The notes under the pieces were generated by a model that saw only the letters and a program-made list of their open reading frames with translations, was not told where the DNA came from and ran no database searches. This document shows positions 43,413 through 52,801 of a stretch of 64,000 nt of DNA, one piece after another. Made by a program: the position numbers and the translations under genes. Numbering within the stretch: position 1 is the stretch's first letter; every line of letters starts with the position of its first letter. The DNA is taken from positions 2,334,001-2,398,000 of the forward strand of contig NZ_JAYMGI010000002.1 of assembly GCF_035825295.1 (NCBI RefSeq). The letters are read 5' to 3'. This DNA is from Actinacidiphila sp. DG2A-62 (GTDB lineage: Bacteria; Actinomycetota; Actinomycetes; Streptomycetales; Streptomycetaceae).

Positions 43413-45200
43413 CGCCCGCGCGGGCCGCGGCCCCGACCCGGGTCGCGGGTCCAGTCCGGGGTCCGGCTCCGGTCCGGGTTCCCTCCCGCGCGCGGGCACG
43501 TGGCCGGTTCCGGGCCCCTGCGCGCTCCAGGCGCCCACCAGATCGCGGTAGAGCGCCGAGCGCGCGGGCAGGTCGTCGTGGGTGCCGCACACCGCGTGCG
43601 TGCCGTCCAGGACCAGCACCCGGTCGGCCCGGCGCGCCGAGCTGATCCGGTGCGCGATCACCACGAGGGTCCCGCCGGGGCGCGCCGCGAAGGCCGCCTC
43701 GGCGACGGCCTCGGCGGCCGGGTCCAGATGGCAGGTCGCCTCGTCCAGCAGCACCAGTCCCGCGGGCGCGAGGTAGGTGCGGGCCAGCGCCAGCAGCTGG
43801 CGCTGGCCCGCGGAGAGCGCGCCCGGGTCGACCTCGGCGTCCAGCCCGCCGAGCGCCGCCACCAGCGGCCCGGCCCCGACCGCCTCGGCCGCCGCGAGCA
43901 CCTCGGCGTCCGCGGGCGGTCGGTCGCGCAGGTAGCGCAGGTTCTCGCCGACCGGGCCGCGGAAGACGTACGCCTCCTGCGGCACCAGCACCGCGGGCCC
44001 GGCGGTGCGCACCGACCCCGCGCCCGGCCGCAGCGTCCCGGCCGCCAGACCGGCCAGCGTCGACTTGCCGATGCCGCTCGGCCCGACCACCGCCAGGTGC
44101 TCGCCGACCGGCACGCGCAGGTCCAGCTCCCGCAGCACCGGCTGGGCGCCCGGCCCGTAGGCGAAGGTGACGCCGCGCAGGTCGAGCGCGACGCCCGGCG
44201 GCGCGGTGCCGGCCGCCGGGGCTCCGGCGGGGGGCACGGGGGGCGCGGCCGGGCCGGGACCGTCCGGCGCCGGGGCGTCCGCGGCCGGGCCGCCGATGCG
44301 GTCGAGGACGACGCCCAGGCGGCTGCCGGTGACGCTGAGGGTGTGCACGAGGTTCTGCAGCGCGGGCTGCACGGACTGGGTCAGGTAGGCGAGCGCGCCG
44401 ACCAGTGCGCCGGGGCTGAGCCGGTGCGTGGAGAGCAGCCAGGGCGCGGCCACCAGCAGGACCACGACCGGGAGTTGGCCGCCGACCGCGAGCGCCGCGG
44501 CCCGGGCCGCGCCCCAACGCGCCAGCGTCCGCGCGGTGTCCGCGCCGAGGCGGATCCGCTCCTGCGCGCGGCCGGCCGCGGTCTGCTCGGCGCCGCACGC
44601 GGTGATGTCCCGCAACCCGGCGGTGAGCGCGCCCAGTTCGGCGGCCAGCGCTTCGTCGGCGGCGAGCGCGCGGTGCTGGCGGCGGGCCAGCGGGCCGAGC
44701 GCGGCGGCGAACAGCGCGATGCCCGCGGCCAGCGGCACCGAGACGTACAGCAGCAGGACCGGCGCGAGCGCGCCCATGCCGGCGAGCGCGGCGGCCGAGG
44801 TGAAGACGAACGAGCGCAGCACCAGGACGAGTCCGCCGAAGGCGTCGCGCGCGATCTCCACCTGGTGGGTCAGCCGCGACACCGCGGACGGCGGGTCGCC
44901 CTCGCCGCGCAGGCCGCGCCGCACCACCCGGCGCACCAGCAGGTCGCGCAGCGGCTCGACCACGTCGGCCAGCGCGCGGAAGACCCCGGCGGTGCCGTAC
45001 GCGCCCACGGGCACGGCCGCGGCGGCCAGCGCGAGCCACCACGCGCCGACGCCCTGCCGGCCGCGCAGGAACCCGTCGTCCAGCGCCTTGGCCAGCGCGT
45101 AGCCGCCGAGGAACGTCTGCCCCGCCTCCAGCACCGACCACGCCGCGAGCACGCCGAGCGCCGCCCGCCGCCCCCGCAGGTACCGCCACACCTCACCCAC
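43254..45200 (-). CDS. Lanthipeptide-cluster ABC exporter subunit (RamA/RamB-like)
   Basis: 648 residues from a GTG that overlaps the partner gene by eight bases. The six-helix exporter-type membrane domain starts RAALGVLAAWSVLEAGQTFL. The ATPase has Walker A GPSGIGKST, signature LSAGQRQ, Walker B LVLLDEATCHLD and IAHRISS. The last 100 residues after VGAWSAQGPG are Pro/Arg/Gly-rich and run 158 bases into the 3' end of the convergent regulator gene, because no earlier stop exists in this frame. With the upstream ABC gene it should export the mature lanthipeptide. Confidence 0.82.
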   Translation of the reverse strand: MGEVWRYLRGRRAALGVLAAWSVLEAGQTFLGGYALAKALDDGFLRGRQGVGAWWLALAAAAVPVGAYGTAGVFRALADVVEPLRDLLVRRVVRRGLRGEGDPPSAVSRLTHQVEIARDAFGGLVLVLRSFVFTSAAALAGMGALAPVLLLYVSVPLAAGIALFAAALGPLARRQHRALAADEALAAELGALTAGLRDITACGAEQTAAGRAQERIRLGADTARTLARWGAARAAALAVGGQLPVVVLLVAAPWLLSTHRLSPGALVGALAYLTQSVQPALQNLVHTLSVTGSRLGVVLDRIGGPAADAPAPDGPGPAAPPVPPAGAPAAGTAPPGVALDLRGVTFAYGPGAQPVLRELDLRVPVGEHLAVVGPSGIGKSTLAGLAAGTLRPGAGSVRTAGPAVLVPQEAYVFRGPVGENLRYLRDRPPADAEVLAAAEAVGAGPLVAALGGLDAEVDPGALSAGQRQLLALARTYLAPAGLVLLDEATCHLDPAAEAVAEAAFAARPGGTLVVIAHRISSARRADRVLVLDGTHAVCGTHDDLPARSALYRDLVGAWSAQGPGTGHVPARGREPGPEPDPGLDPRPGSGPRPARASDPAGHAGDPYGVDPVAGAGLAGDRGQVVAHRPVAQMEAAGDLGDGRALGAQ

Positions 45201-47090
45201 CCGCCGGCCCCCCTTCCGCGCCGCGCCGCCGCGACCCGGCCGGTCCCGCGGGTTCGGCGGGCGACGGCTCGGCGGCCGGGGCGCGTTGCGCGCGGTCGGC
45301 GGTGGAGTGCCCCGCGGTCGGCGTGCGTTGCGCGCGGTCGGGAGGCAACCGCTCGTCCGCCGGGCCGGGTTCGGGCGGGGCGAAGAGGGCGCGGTAGGCG
45401 GGATCGGGCCACAGGGCGGCGTGCGGGGCGGTCACGCGGACACGGCCCGCGTCGAGCCAGACGACGAGGTCGGCGCGGGCCGCGGTGGCGGCGCGGTGGG
45501 TGGTGAGCAGCCGGGTGCGGTGCGCGTGCCCGGTGAACAGGGCGCGGGCGACGTGCAGTTCGGTGACCGTGTCCAGGCTCGACGTGGCGTCGTCCAGCAC
45601 CAGCAGCCGGCCGGGCCGGGCGAACGCGCGGGCCAGGCCCAGGCGTTGCACCTCACCGCCGGACAGCGGAGCGGCGGCCCGCGGGGTGTCGTAGCCGTCG
45701 GGCAGCAGCCGCACGAAGGCGTCCGCGCCGGCCGCGCGGGCCGCCGCGGTGACCGCCTCGCGCGGCGCGGGCCGGGGTCCGAAGCCGATCGCGTCGCCGA
45801 CCGTGTCGCCGAGCAGCACCGGCCGTTCGAAGGCGTAGCAGACGGCGTCGCGCAGCGCCGCGCGGCTGAGCGACGGCAGCGGGCGGCCGTCCAGGAGCAC
45901 GGTGCCGGCGTCCGGGTCGGCGAGCCGCCCGGCCAGCGCGGCGAGCACGGACTTGCCCGCGCCCGTCCTGCCGACCACGGCCACGGCCGTGCCGCCGGGG
46001 ATCGTGAGACTGACGCGGTCGAGCACCGGCGTGCCGTCGCGGACCACCGTGACGTCGCGCAGCTCCAGCGTGCCGGGACCGCCGGCCGGCAGCGGTCCGG
46101 CGCCGTGCGCGGGCGCGGGGACGGCCAGCACCGACGCCACCCGGCGGGCCGCGGCGCGGCCCCTGACCAGTCCGCCGAGCTGGCCGACGACCATGCCGAC
46201 GCCCGCGGCGAGCAGCGCGTAACGGGACGCCGCGAGCAGGTCGCCGACGCTGATCGCGCCCTGCGCGAGCCGCAGCCCGCCGACCGCGAGCACGGTGATC
46301 TGCAGCAGCGGCACGAGCACCGCGGCCTGTGCGGTGGCCCGGCCCTGCACCCGCCACATCCGCCGCCCCTGGACGCCGAGTCGGGCCAGCGGGCGCAGGA
46401 CGCGCGCCTCCTCGCGGTCCCAGCTGCGGGCCGCGGCGATGGTGCGGGCGCCGCCGATCGCGTCGACCAGGCGGGCGGCGATCCGGCCCTGGGCGTCCTG
46501 GTAGCGGGTGATGCTGTCGGACGAGGCGCGGGCGAACGTCCGTACCAGCAGCACGAGCGGCGGCGCGCCGGCCAGGAACGCGACCGCGAGCCAGGGGTCG
46601 ATCAGCCCGAGCGCGACGACCCCGCCGAGCGGGCCCGCGACGGTCGCGGGCAGCGCGACCGCGGCGGCGGGGGCGGCGGCCGCGTCGGCGGCGTTGCCGA
46701 CCAGCCGGGTGACCAGGTCGCCGGCCCCTCGGCTCCCCGCGCGAGCACGGGCGGCCCCACGTCGAGCACGTGCCGCACCGCCCGCCGCCGCAGCCCCGCG
46801 GTGAGGTCCGCGGTCGTCGTGGCCGCGAGCACGTCCGACGCGGCGGCGATCAGGGTTTGCCCGGCGACGGCCGCGGTGCACAGGGCGATCCAGCCGCCGG
46901 CCGGACGCCCGCGCAGCACCGCGTCCAGGGTGTGCCCGAGCACGAACGGCACCGCGAGCGCGAGCCCCACACCCCCCAGCGCGAGCACCCCCAACACCGC
47001 CAGCCCACCCCCCCGCTCCCCCGCGACCGCGACGAGCAGTCGATCCCCGTCCCGCGCGTCCCGCGCGCCGTTCGCGTCCGGGTGCCTCAC
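45193..47090 (-). pseudogene. Lanthipeptide-cluster ABC exporter subunit, frameshifted in the membrane domain
   Basis: Starts at GTG 47090. The first frame gives AVLGVLALGGVGLALAVPFV and LTAGLRRRAVRHVLDVGPPV. Near 46725-46738 the reading passes to the next frame at GAGDLVTRLVGNAADA and continues to 45193. One missing base in a G/C-rich stretch accounts for this. The rest is a normal exporter: Walker A GRTGAGKSV, signature LSGGEVQRLGLARA, Walker B LLVLDDATSSLD and the switch His in LLTTHRA. The C-terminal 60 residues are a charged Pro-rich tail. It is the first of two coupled exporter genes after the precursor gene. Confidence 0.78.
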
Positions 47091-47326
47091 CGTCGACCGC
47101 CTCGCTTCGCCTCGTCGTCGTGTCCCGGCCTCACGTCATGTCCTCCCGCGCCCGCGCCGCCCGCGCATCCCCCACGCGCCATGCCGTCCCACGCCCGCCC
47201 CCGCCCGCGCATCCCCCACGCGGCCCCGCGCGTACCGCCGAAGCCGCCGCAGTCGCCGCTGCCGTCGCCGAGCGGCTCGGCCAGGCGCGCACGCGGCGAC
47301 CGCGGGCGCGGGCGCCGGACGCACCG

Positions 47327-47357
47327 CGCCGCCGTGCGCGGGAGGCGCACGGCGGCG
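47327..47357 (-). terminator. Hairpin in the precursor-exporter spacer
   Basis: Perfect 13-base arms CGCCGCCGTGCGC and GCGCACGGCGGCG with a five-base loop. Likely a full or partial terminator that lowers exporter expression relative to the precursor. Confidence 0.7.
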
Positions 47358-47436
47358 GGCGCGTCCCCGCCCGGACGGGATCGGGGCGGGGACGCCGGCG
47401 GCCCGGGTCGGGCCGCCGGGCCCGGCCGTCAGGGGC

Positions 47437-47466
47437 GGGGACGCCGACCGTCGGAGCGGCGTCCCC
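47437..47466 (-). terminator. Precursor-proximal hairpin
   Basis: Perfect 10-base arms GGGGACGCCG and CGGCGTCCCC with a 10-base loop, about 70 bases after the precursor stop. It may stabilise the precursor message or end it. Confidence 0.6.
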
Positions 47467-47533
47467 GGCAGCGGCCTCGGCGGCCGGTGACCTCAGCGGC
47501 CAAGCGGCCAAGCCGCCAAGCCGCCAGACGGCC

Positions 47534-47653
47534 TCAGAGGCAGACGAGGAAGCTCACCGAGCTGATGCAGCCGATCAGGCTCAGCGAGCTCGCGCCGCCC
47601 TCGCCGCCGTGGCCCTCGTCCGTCTTGAGGTCCTGCAGGTCCAGAAGTGCCAT
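47534..47653 (-). CDS. ramS: Class III lanthipeptide precursor (SapB/AmfS-like)
   Basis: 39 residues; the ATG at 47653 has AAAGGA eight bases upstream. The leader begins MALLDLQDLKTDEGHGG, matching the LLDLQ box of RamS and AmfS that the synthetase recognises. The core from about residue 21 holds two copies of the S-x2-S-x3-C motif: Ser22-Ser25-Cys29 (SSLSLIGC) and Ser31-Ser34-Cys38 (SSVSFLVC). Each can form a lanthionine or labionin ring, as in SapB. The core is very hydrophobic, as expected of a surface-active aerial-hypha morphogen. It lies directly after the LanKC gene and in the same frame. Confidence 0.85.
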   Translation of the reverse strand: MALLDLQDLKTDEGHGGEGGASSLSLIGCISSVSFLVCL

Positions 47654-47697
47654 GACATGTCCTTTCATCGGAAACGGGTTGGTGCACGGCTCCGGTC

Positions 47698-50662
47698 TCA
47701 CGCGACCGGAACCGGATCTGTGGGCCGCCCCGCGGACCCCGCGGCCGGCGGCGCGGGCGGCGGGGAGGAAGGGCAGCCGGGCCCCGGCCCGCCCGCCGGC
47801 CGCGGCCAGCGCGAGCAGGCACCCGGCGGTGCCGGTGCCGAGGTCCATGGACAGCCGCATCATCTGGTTGCCGGGGAAGGCCAGCCCGCCGGCGTACTCC
47901 ATGCCGTACCAGCCGAGCGCGTCGACCTGCGCGGCGAGCGCGCCGCGCGGCACGCCGGGCGCGGTCGTCCTGGCCAGGTGCAGCACCATCCCGGCGCGGC
48001 CGGCGAACAGCCCCGGCTGGGCGTACAGCCGGGAGGTGGCCGCCCGTACGACGGCCGCGCGCGCCTCCTCGAAGGGCGCGGTCGCCGGGCCGGGCGGCAC
48101 CAGGCCGAGGTAGTCGTCGAGGACCAGGCCGATGCCCGCGCTGCCGTCGCCGAGGTACGGCATGGTGCGCCAGCCCTCGTCCACCTCCAGCGCCCCGGCG
48201 GCGGTGCGCACGCAGGCGTCGAGGTCGGTGCGCAGCGCGCGGGCGGCGTGGTCGAGCAGGGCGGGCGCGCCGGTGCGTTCGTACAGGCGCAGGAAGAGCA
48301 GCGCGGGACCGGTGGCGCCGCGCATCAGGCCGGCCCTGCGGCGCGGGGCGCTCCCGGCGGGCGCGGCGCGGTCGGCCCCGGATCCGTCGCCCCCGGACCC
48401 GTCGGCCCCGGAGCGGCCCGCGGCCTCGGCGGCCTCCGCCGCGGCCTGGAGGCGTCCGGCGACGATGCCGGCCGCCTCCAGGGCGCGTTCGCCGAGGTCG
48501 GCCTCGCCGGTGCCGCGGGCCAGGTGGTCCAGGACCAGCCCGATCCCGGCCAGCCCGCCGGTCAGGTCGGAGGCCAGCCGCTGCCACTGCTCGGCGAGCA
48601 GCGTGCGGACCAGGCCGAGCGCGCGGTCGGTGTGCCCGAGCAGGTCCAGGACGAGGGCGACGCCGGCGATCCCGTCGTAGAGGCCGAGCGGGGTGCCGTT
48701 GGCCAGGTGCTCGGTGCGGTCGAGCAGCCAGCGCTCGCCCTCCTCGTGGCGCGGCAGCCCGGCCTGCTCGAAGGCGTAGAGGACGCCGGCCGCGCCGTGC
48801 GCGAGGCCGAGGCCGCCGCCTTCGGAGAACTGCGTGATGTCGCCGGGGTACAGCCGGTCCGCGCGGCCGGGCGCGGCGGAGGCGAGGATCGCCCGCGCCA
48901 TCGCGTCGCGCGCGGCCGGCCAGTCCGCGGGGTCGGCGGGCAGCCCGCGGAACCCTGCGCCGGCTCCTGTCCCGCCCCCGCCGCCCGGCGTACCGGCGCG
49001 CGCCCGCGCGGGCGGCACGCGGGACGTACCACTGGGCGCCGCGGACGTACCACCTGCCGGACCGGACGTACCACCGAACCCGCCCGACGTGCTCCCGGGC
49101 GCGCCGGGCCCTCCCCCGGCCGCCGCGGCCGTGCCCTCACCCGTACGGCCCAACGCCCGGCGGACATTCGGCGCGGTCAGGTCGCGCGGCGCCGCGTCGC
49201 GGGTGATCTCGCGCACCGCCTCCGCGAGGAAGTCCTCCGGGACCGGGAACTGCGCCGCGATCACCTCGGCCAGGTGCGCCGCCTTCCCTCGGTCGATCGC
49301 CAGCAGCGTCGTGACCGGCAGGAACAGCGCGAGCCGCAGGCAGGCCAGGGCGTAGCGGTCGACGTCCGGGCCGCGGCGGTCGCGCGGGGCGACGAAGCCG
49401 GGGTGCGCGACCGACTGGCGGGCGTCGGCCTCGACCGGGGCCGCCGCCTCGAAGTCGAGCAGCGAGACGGTCTGCTCGTCGGGCGCGACCATGATGTTGA
49501 ACATGTGCAGGTCGTTGAAGACGATGCCGCGCGAGTGCACCGCGGCCACCGCCTTCTCCACGCCCTCGTGGACGCGCAGCGCCCAGCGGGTGTACGCGGC
49601 GACGGCCGCCGGATCGGGCTCGGGGGTCAGCAGCGGGTGGCGGCGGGCGAAGAAGGAGTTGAGCGGCTTGCCCGGCACGAAGTCCATCACCAGGAAGCGG
49701 TGGTCGCCGACCGTGAACCAGTCCCTGACCTCGGGCGCGACGCCGAGCCCGGCCAGCCGCCGCAGCGCGTCGCGCTCGCGTTCCAGCCGGGCCACCGCGT
49801 CGGCGCCGTCGGCGGCGAGCCCGGCCAGCGGTCTGGCCTCCTTGAGCACGATCGGCGCGCCGGTCCTGGTGTCCTGGCCGGCGTACACGCCGCCGCCGTT
49901 GGAGAAGTGCAGGGCGCGCTCGATGCGGTAGGGCAGGTCGCCGACGGTGGTGGCGTTGCGGGCGTCCAGGTGCGGCCGCAGGAATCCGGGCAGCGTCACC
50001 CACGGCGGAACGCGGAACGCCGGGGACCGGTCGTCGGGAACCAGCCGTCCGGCGCCGTCCTCGACGGCCGGTACGAGGGTGCCGTGCGGCCCGACGCAGT
50101 AGCGCTTGGCGAACGCGCCGTAGCGCACGTACAGCGGTCCTTCACGCCATCTCAGGTCGGTGAGGATGTACGGACCCGGCTCCCCCTCCAGGAGGTCGCC
50201 GAGTTCCTCCAGGATGACGCGCAGCCGGTCCTCGTCGGCCGGGTAGACGGTGACGAATTTCCCGCTGGTGTCGCGCCCGGCGTATTTCGAGTTGCGCAGG
50301 TGCAGCAATTGCGGGCCGGGCACGAATTTGAAGGGGATATGGCGCGGGACGCAGTAGTCCCAGACTTTCGCGGCGACGGCGTCGGCATTGTCCAGGCCCG
50401 CCGAGACATGGATCTTCCAGCCCTGGGCGGGGTAGGCGTCCGGGCCGCGCGGCGGGTCGAGGTGCAGCCAGTCGCCGCTGCGGACACGCCGCCAACCAGG
50501 CGGTACGTCGCGTGCGGCGGTGGTGAAGCGCGGTCCGTGGCCGGACTCGGCGGCGCCTCCCGAGCGCTCCGCCGAGCCGGCCGCCGCGTCCGCGGACGGC
50601 CGGTCGAGACTTTCGTAGAAATAGCGGTCGGCCAGACAGAAAGCCTCGTACCGGTTGTCCAT
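47698..50662 (-). CDS. ramC: Class III lanthionine synthetase LanKC (RamC/AmfT-like), 3' end uncertain
   Basis: About 988 residues from the ATG at 50662 (AGGGGGG upstream). The N-terminal lyase-like part begins YEAFCLADRYFYESLDRP. The Ser/Thr-kinase domain follows, with APIVLKEARPL (ATP Lys), GIVFNDLHMFNIMV (catalytic loop) and VSLLDFEAAAP (metal Asp). After a Gly/Pro/Thr linker the LanC-like cyclase domain has GGGLGLAHGAAGVLYAFEQA and ends near MRLSMDLGTGTAG; the zinc-ligand motifs of LanC are not evident, as in RamC. The enzyme phosphorylates and dehydrates Ser in the precursor and closes rings. In its frame no stop occurs before the precursor gene; one base less at the GGGG of 47762-47765 gives a Pro-rich end and a stop at 47698. 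Confidence 0.87.
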
Positions 50663-51022
50663 CGATCCCCCCTCGGACGGCGACGGGGAAAACGTTCGCA
50701 GGTTGCCGGCGGGCCGAGAAGTCACGGATGTCACCTCGTGGCCGTGCGAAACGCATACCCCGGCCGGGCGCACCGCGCGCCCCGCGGCCCGCGTGCCGCG
50801 GACGGCGGCGACTGCGTCTTGCGGGCCGACCCGTGATAACCAGTGGTCCCGTGCAACCTCCGCCGCCCGCAAGGAAGTTGACTGTGGGCATACGAACCGA
50901 CCGGGACGGCATTATGGGGCAATAATGCCCCTCTGCAACATTGTCTCCGAATTTTCCAGAAACGATCTGGACCCCGCGAGAGCGGAACGGCAGACTCAGA
51001 ACCAGCATCAAGAAGGGACACC
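50663..51022. promoter_or_regulatory. Divergent promoter region of lanKC and the WhiJ-like gene
   Basis: 360 bases, less GC-rich toward the right. It includes the dyad GGCATTAT-ggggca-ATAATGCC at 50908-50929, which overlaps a second pairing GGGGCA-N4-TGCCCC. The site could be an operator for the XRE-type protein or a promoter-proximal RNA switch. No recognised RamR site was identified. Confidence 0.5.
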
Positions 51023-51877
51023 ATGCCGCTCAGAAGCACCGCAACCGCACGCCAGGAGCGCCTCGGTGCGGAGCTACGGAAAATGCGGGAGGCGGCGGGC
51101 ATCACCGCCCGTGACACCGCGCGGCTGCTCGGCACCGACCCGGCCAAGGTGAGCCACATCGAGGCGGGCAGGCTCGGCGTGAGCGAGGAGCGGTTACGCC
51201 GACTGGCCGCGTTCTACGAGTGCGGTGACACCGCGCTCATCGACGCGCTCGTCGCGATGGCCAACGGGCAGGGCCGCAAAGGCTGGTGGGAGGCGTACCG
51301 CGGAATGGTGCCCGCGGCGCTGCTGGACATCGCCGAGCTGGAGCACCACGCGGTGCGGCTGCGCACGATCCAGATCACGCACATCCCGGGCGTGTTCCAG
51401 ACGGAGGACTACACCCGCACGGTCTTCGGCTACGCGATCCCGCCGCTGCCGGAGAACGAACTGGAGGCACGGGTGGCGCACCGCCTGGAGCGCTCCGGCG
51501 TGCTCTACCGCGAGTCGGCCCCGCCGTACGAGGCGCTGATCCACGAGGCGGCGCTGCGGATGCGGTTCGGCGGCGGCAAGGTCGCCAAGGCACAGCTCGA
51601 ACACCTCCAGGAGCTGAGCCACTTGCCGCACATAAGCGTGCGCGTCATCCCGTTCGCGGCGGACGGCCACATCGGTTCCGGCCACGCCATGCTCTACGCC
51701 GCCGGGCCGGTGGTCGAACTGGACACCGTCGAGATCGACTCGGCGCACGGGGTCACCTTCCTGCACGCCGCCCGCCAACTGGCCAACTACCGCACGCTGT
51801 TCGACACCCTCTCGGCGGTCGCCCTCGATCGGAACCAGTCCCGCGAATTCATCCACAGCACCTCCCGCGAACTCTGA
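51023..51877 (+). CDS. WhiJ-like XRE regulator with DUF5753 domain; TTA codon
   Basis: 284 residues from an ATG after AAGAAGGGAC. The XRE helix-turn-helix is LRKMREAAGITARDTARLLG then TDPAKVSHIEAGRLGVSEER. The C-terminal 190 residues are the DUF5753 (Scr1-like) domain: LLDIAELEHHAVRLRTIQIT, HIPGVFQTEDYTRTVFGYAI and RQLANYRTLFDTLSAVAL. It is followed 15 bases later by a DUF397 gene, the classic Streptomyces pair typified by WhiJ and its partner, which influence development. Codon 58 is TTA (51194-51196), implying bldA control. It lies beside the lanthipeptide operon. Confidence 0.9.
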   Translation: MPLRSTATARQERLGAELRKMREAAGITARDTARLLGTDPAKVSHIEAGRLGVSEERLRRLAAFYECGDTALIDALVAMANGQGRKGWWEAYRGMVPAALLDIAELEHHAVRLRTIQITHIPGVFQTEDYTRTVFGYAIPPLPENELEARVAHRLERSGVLYRESAPPYEALIHEAALRMRFGGGKVAKAQLEHLQELSHLPHISVRVIPFAADGHIGSGHAMLYAAGPVVELDTVEIDSAHGVTFLHAARQLANYRTLFDTLSAVALDRNQSREFIHSTSREL

Positions 51878-51892
51878 CCCGGAAGGCCACCG

Positions 51893-52096
51893 ATGACCGC
51901 GCCCCTGGCATGGCAGAAGTCCACGTATTCGCAGGATCAGGGCGACTGCGTCGAACTCGCCGAACACAGGGGCGCGGTTCTGCTGCGGGAGAGCGACAAC
52001 CCGACGGTGGTGCTGACCACCACCCGGCAGGAGCTGGCGCACTTCCTCCAGGTCATCAAGATCGGGGCGACCGCCACACGGGCGCCCCGTCCCTGA
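51893..52096 (+). CDS. DUF397 protein, partner of the WhiJ-like regulator
   Basis: 67 residues. DUF397 signature: WQKSTYSQDQGDCVELAEHR, then GAVLLRESDNPTVVLTTTRQ and the final F-x-x-V-I-K. Proteins of this family are thought to bind and modulate the DUF5753/XRE regulator encoded next to them, in a toxin-antitoxin-like or anti-repressor way. Start ATG with GGAAGG eleven bases upstream. Probably co-transcribed with the gene before it. Confidence 0.9.
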   Translation: MTAPLAWQKSTYSQDQGDCVELAEHRGAVLLRESDNPTVVLTTTRQELAHFLQVIKIGATATRAPRP

Positions 52097-52158
52097 GAGG
52101 GACGGGTGCCCAGCGGCTAGGGTGAGGTCCTCTCCCGTACGGAAAGGGCCGCCACCGC

Positions 52159-52242
52159 ATGTCCACCTGGATCATCGTCGCCGTCGTCTTCGTCGCGAGC
52201 ATCGGCGTCGGCATCCTGCTCAGCGGTCGCAACCGGCGTTGA
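52159..52242 (+). CDS. 27-residue single-span membrane peptide
   Basis: ATG at 52159 with GGAAAGG upstream. The product starts MSTWIIVAVVFVASIGVGIL and ends in a basic tail SGRNRR. One membrane helix plus positive C-terminus suggests an N-out small inner-membrane peptide. No family is recognised. It stands between the DUF397 gene and an unrelated minus-strand gene. Confidence 0.5.
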   Translation: MSTWIIVAVVFVASIGVGILLSGRNRR

Positions 52243-52317
52243 GCGGTTGTCGCGCGGTTGCCGCTTGGCTCTCCGCGGCGGCCGGTCCCGTACGGACTCC
52301 CGGGGGAGGCGGCGGGG

Positions 52318-52713
52318 TCAGGAGGCGGTGGCGAGGTCGATGACCTGCCGGGTCAGGTCGCGGTAGCGGGCCAGCGCGAGCCGCAGTTGCTCGGTGTCTG
52401 CGCCGGAACCCGCGCCCGGGCCGTCCCAGCCGCGGCGCAGCTCCTCGCGCCGCCGCGCCAGCAGGCGCGCGGCCTCGTCCAGTACGGCGTCGGCCTCGCG
52501 CACGGCGCCCCGCGGGTCGTCCACGAAGCCCCCGACGGCGCGCTCCATGCGTCGGCTCAGCCCTTCGGCCCCGGAGCCGCCGCCAGAGGTGGAGCCGCCG
52601 CCAGAGGTGGAGCCGTCACCGGAGCTGTCGCCGGACCCGGTGGCAGTGGCGGGCTCGGAGGCTGCTGCCGGTACGGACATGTCGTTCCCGCGATGCAGAT
52701 TCACCGTGTTCAA
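52318..52713 (-). CDS. Hypothetical helical protein, related to the C-terminal domain of its neighbour
   Basis: 131 residues. After a Gly/Ser/Thr-rich first third it has RRMERAVGGFVDDPRGAVRE followed by ADAVLDEAARLL, which parallels WDAVQARFVDRPADAVADAD in the adjacent gene 52802-53587. The end TEQLRLALARYRDLTRQVID resembles the late helix of that protein. A possible internal duplication of a small helical domain. No membrane segment. An alternative start is the ATG 11 codons further in. Confidence 0.65.
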   Translation of the reverse strand: MNTVNLHRGNDMSVPAAASEPATATGSGDSSGDGSTSGGGSTSGGGSGAEGLSRRMERAVGGFVDDPRGAVREADAVLDEAARLLARRREELRRGWDGPGAGSGADTEQLRLALARYRDLTRQVIDLATAS

Positions 52714-52801
52714 CTCCCTAGGCGTCTGTGCGTGGCGTCACGGTACGGGTGGGGTCACGAGTGGGAGCGGTCGCTCAGCGCGGCGTCCTTGCCCGCGCCG
52801 C

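Larger units (their letters stand above)
47091..47533. other. Long spacer between precursor and exporter genes
   Basis: 443 bases with no supported gene. It contains two strong hairpins (listed separately), a repeated CCCGCGCATCCCCCACGCG at about 47161 and 47206, and GGCCAAGC(G/C) repeats just after the precursor stop. Confidence 0.6.

Noticed and set aside
47120..50836. 1238-codon plus-strand open frame
   Set aside because: It is the antisense shadow of LanKC and the spacer. It is Arg/Gly/Ala-rich without any domain, and the minus strand carries clear kinase and cyclase motifs.
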